This document shows positions 62,019 to 64,000 of a stretch of 64,000 bases of DNA, piece by piece (position 1 is the stretch's first letter; every line of letters begins with the position of its first letter). This DNA comes from Tepidicaulis marinus (GTDB lineage Bacteria > Pseudomonadota > Alphaproteobacteria > Parvibaculales > Parvibaculaceae), in contig NZ_BBIO01000009.1 of NCBI RefSeq assembly GCF_000739695.1, positions 62,001-126,000 on the forward strand, given 5' to 3'. The notes below the pieces were generated by a model, which ran no database searches, was not told the origin of the DNA, and worked only from the letters and a program-made list of their open reading frames with translations. Position numbers and translations under genes: made by a program.

Positions 62019-62990
62019 ATGACATCGCTTGGGCTCGGCAAATTCGCCTATACGAAAGGCCTGCACGATCTGGGCAATGGCGCCTATGCCTGGCTGCAGC
62101 CCGATGGCGGCTGGGGCTGGTCGAATGCCGGGCTCATTGTCGATGGAGATGAAAGCCTGCTGGTCGACACGCTGTTCGATGTGCCCCATACCCGCGCCAT
62201 GCTGGAGGCGATGCGCGGCGCGGAACCGAAAGCCGCCGCCGCGATCAAGACGCTGGTCAACACCCACCACAATGGCGACCATTGCTACGGCAATGAATGT
62301 TGCGAGGGGGCGGAGATCATCGCCCATAAACTGGCCGCCGAAGCCATGCGCCACGAACCGCCCGCCATGCTGGCCGGCTTTCTCGATATGGCGCCCGCGC
62401 TTGGCGAGCTTGGCGATTATCTGACGAAATGTTTCGGCGCCTTCGATTTCAAGAATGTGCGCCAAGTGCTCCCCACCCTTACCTTCGAAAAGGAAATGAC
62501 GCGGCAAGTGGGCGCGAAGACCGTCAAGCTCATGCATGTCGGCCCCGCCCACACGCCCGGCGACGTCCTTGCCTTCGTGCCCGAAGACAAGACGGTTTTC
62601 ACCGGCGACATTCTTTTCATCGAAGGCCATCCCATCATGTGGGAAGGGCCGGTCGGCAATTGGATCGATGCCTGCGACAAGATCATGGCCATGGATGTGG
62701 AAACCGTCGTGCCGGGCCACGGCCCCATTACCGACAAGCGCGGCGTCGCGGCCTTGCGCGAATATCTCGTCTATATCCAAAAGGAAGCGCGCAAACGCTA
62801 CGATGCGGGCCTCAGCGCCTTTGAAGCGGCCAAGGATATCGATATGTCAGACTATGACAGCTGGGGCGACGGCGAGCGCATCGCGGTGAATGTCGCAACG
62901 CTTTACCGGGAATTTTCCGGCAGCGATGAAACGCCGGATGCCGCAACGTTATTCGGCCAAATGGCGGAGCTCTCGAAACGCAAAAGCTGA
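62019..62990 (+). CDS. Metallo-beta-lactamase-fold hydrolase
   Basis: From ATG 62019 with GGGGAGGA upstream, the product has 323 residues. The metal motif reads THHNGDHCYGN: compared with the usual HxHxDH one His is replaced by Asn. GPAHTPGDV supplies another ligand, TGDILFIEGHP the bridging Asp, and VPGHGP the last His. Such enzymes cleave (thio)esters or lactones. It follows the CMD-like gene by 32 bp and precedes a GST gene. Confidence 0.88.
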   Translation: MTSLGLGKFAYTKGLHDLGNGAYAWLQPDGGWGWSNAGLIVDGDESLLVDTLFDVPHTRAMLEAMRGAEPKAAAAIKTLVNTHHNGDHCYGNECCEGAEIIAHKLAAEAMRHEPPAMLAGFLDMAPALGELGDYLTKCFGAFDFKNVRQVLPTLTFEKEMTRQVGAKTVKLMHVGPAHTPGDVLAFVPEDKTVFTGDILFIEGHPIMWEGPVGNWIDACDKIMAMDVETVVPGHGPITDKRGVAALREYLVYIQKEARKRYDAGLSAFEAAKDIDMSDYDSWGDGERIAVNVATLYREFSGSDETPDAATLFGQMAELSKRKS

Positions 62991-63083
62991 ACAACTCGCC
63001 AAGCCGTGAAGAGGGCTTCATGGACGAAGCCTCTTCCCCGCCCCATACTCTTTTCCATCGGCATTCAAGACATGGGGAGAGAC

Positions 63084-63911
63084 ATGGCCAAGCTGACGCT
63101 TTACGAGCACCCGCTATCGCCTTATGCGCAGAAAAACAAAATGGCACTGCGCGAAAAGGGAATCGATTTCGAGTGCGTAACGCCCGACGCGATCGGTACG
63201 GGCGGCGTCGCCGCCTTTCTGGAAATCAATCCGCGCGCGGAAGTCCCGGCCCTCGTGACCGAAGACGGGATGGCGATTTTCGATTCCACCATCATCTTCG
63301 ACTATATCGAAGAGCGCTGGCCTTCCCCGCCTTTGCAGCCGCAAGACCCCGCCGCCCGCGCCCGGGCGCGCATGATCGAAGACGTCATGGACACACAATA
63401 TGAGGCGGTCAATTGGGGGCTTGGCGAAATCCATTTCTTCAAACGCGCTGAGGGCAAGCTCGCCGAGACCTTGACCGAAAATGCCCGCCGCCAGACGGAA
63501 GGTTTTTTTGCCTATCTGGAAAATGAGCTCGGCGGAAATGCCCAAAAAGGGGAGAACTGGCTCACGGGGCCGATGTTCGGGCGGGCGGATATGGCGGCGC
63601 TGCCGCTTGTCGCCGCGTCCATGAGCTTCGGCTTCCATCCCCAAAAGGGCAGCGCGCTCGACGCCTGGGTGAACCGGGCCATGCAGCGCCCTTCCGCCGC
63701 GCAAACGGTCGAAGAAGCGCTCGCCTCGCGCGTGGGCATGGACCATGTCGCCAATGCAGTAAAACAGGGCCTTTTCAAGCGGCAATACCGGGATCACCGG
63801 CTCGAATGGGTGATCAAGTCGGGCGGCATGGAAGTCGTCACGCGCGGCATCGAAACCGGCACCATCCGCTTTGCCAATGATTTTTCCAATGATGGTCAAG
63901 GAGCGCGCTGA
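63084..63911 (+). CDS. Glutathione S-transferase family protein
   Basis: From ATG 63084 with GGGGAGAG upstream, the product has 275 residues. The thioredoxin-like N-domain (KLTLYEHPLSPYAQKNKMAL, AEVPALVTEDGMAIFDSTII) has the cis-Pro VPAL and the ES-like DST glutathione motif. The C-domain is all-helical with an extended end. It probably conjugates or isomerises a hydrophobic substrate. The stop overlaps the next start by one base (TGATG). Confidence 0.9.
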   Translation: MAKLTLYEHPLSPYAQKNKMALREKGIDFECVTPDAIGTGGVAAFLEINPRAEVPALVTEDGMAIFDSTIIFDYIEERWPSPPLQPQDPAARARARMIEDVMDTQYEAVNWGLGEIHFFKRAEGKLAETLTENARRQTEGFFAYLENELGGNAQKGENWLTGPMFGRADMAALPLVAASMSFGFHPQKGSALDAWVNRAMQRPSAAQTVEEALASRVGMDHVANAVKQGLFKRQYRDHRLEWVIKSGGMEVVTRGIETGTIRFANDFSNDGQGAR

Positions 63912-64000
63912 TGAGCGGCAAGGAAAACGAGATCCTCTTTCACCAATATGACGTCTCGCCCTTTTCAGAGAAAGTGCGCACCGTTTTCGGCATCAAGAAG
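63911..64000 (+). CDS. Glutathione S-transferase N-domain protein (cut by window end)
   Basis: An ATG at 63911 overlaps the GST stop as TGATG. Thirty codons are visible and contain ILFHQYDVSPFSEKVRTVFG, the first strand-helix of a GST/thioredoxin-like fold with a Ser/Pro active site. It appears to be the last or next gene of the CMD-MBL-GST operon. Length and C-domain are outside the window. Confidence 0.75.
   Translation, partial: MSGKENEILFHQYDVSPFSEKVRTVFGIKK

Overview
The window is a gene-dense, high-GC stretch of bacterial chromosome. CarD and an RpoH2-type sigma-32 gene, a SUV3-type helicase next to an S4 protein, a PleC/DivJ-like hybrid-free histidine kinase, a single-chain methylmalonyl-CoA mutase with MeaB, and many acyl-CoA enzymes all point to an alphaproteobacterium. 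A Parvibaculum-like or other Rhizobiales-related lineage would fit, but the species cannot be fixed from the sequence alone. I see no prophage, CRISPR array, IS element, rRNA or replication origin. One tRNA (Arg, anticodon CCT) is present.

Layout. 0-3 kb: an amino acid/polyamine permease (cut by the window edge) downstream of a putrescine-carbamoyltransferase-type gene, then a membrane protein and rpmB. 3.4-8 kb: propionate/methylmalonyl-CoA genes (meaB, mutase) flanking a convergent DUF3108-like periplasmic protein. 8-16 kb: orphan membrane histidine kinase, acyl-CoA dehydrogenase, SUV3-like RNA helicase translationally coupled to an S4 RNA-binding protein. 16-21 kb: TerB-like protein, ferredoxin fdxA, carD with a histone-H1-like Lys/Ala N-terminal tail, rpoH, and an M48 lipoprotein peptidase. 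carD and the peptidase both need a one-base correction at a 7-base homopolymer to read through. 21-28 kb: a 74-residue secreted CxxC-repeat peptide with a His-motif neighbour, a thermonuclease-fold protein, a LuxR-type regulator, a cytoplasmic chemoreceptor, tRNA-Arg and a GAF-GGDEF cyclase. 27.8-36.7 kb: envelope region with a cupin/JmjC-like oxygenase, a FemAB/GNAT-6 protein, a ZnuD-like TonB receptor behind a Zur-like palindrome, O-antigen ligase, two glycosyltransferases, a DUF6165-like protein and a PilZ protein.

36.8-44.9 kb: enoyl-CoA hydratase-fold protein, DmdC-type acyl-CoA dehydrogenase, agmatinase with a GNAT enzyme, SDR reductase, a tandem pair of alpha/beta hydrolases, and a DsbA-fold isomerase. 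45-49.3 kb: a tight glpD - diacylglycerol-kinase-family - AGPS-like flavoprotein operon, which suggests a glycerolipid, perhaps ether-lipid, function. 49.3-52.2 kb: acyl-CoA ligase, HSL-type esterase and a small helical protein. 52.4-57 kb: two tandem transmembrane chemoreceptors. 57-64 kb: two more acyl/aryl-CoA ligases, DUF924, and a divergent operon of CMD-like, metallo-beta-lactamase-fold and two GST-like genes, the last one cut by the window end.

Taken together the window mixes housekeeping expression and stress control (rpmB, carD, rpoH), lipid/aromatic acid activation and oxidation, polyamine turnover, LPS assembly and chemotaxis. The most interesting points are the carD tail and its frameshift, the CxxC peptide locus, the Zur-like box at the TonB receptor, the glpD/DGK/AGPS operon, the polyamine carbamoyltransferase with an altered substrate loop, and a 15-bp repeat that makes an array of start codons with Shine-Dalgarno sites.
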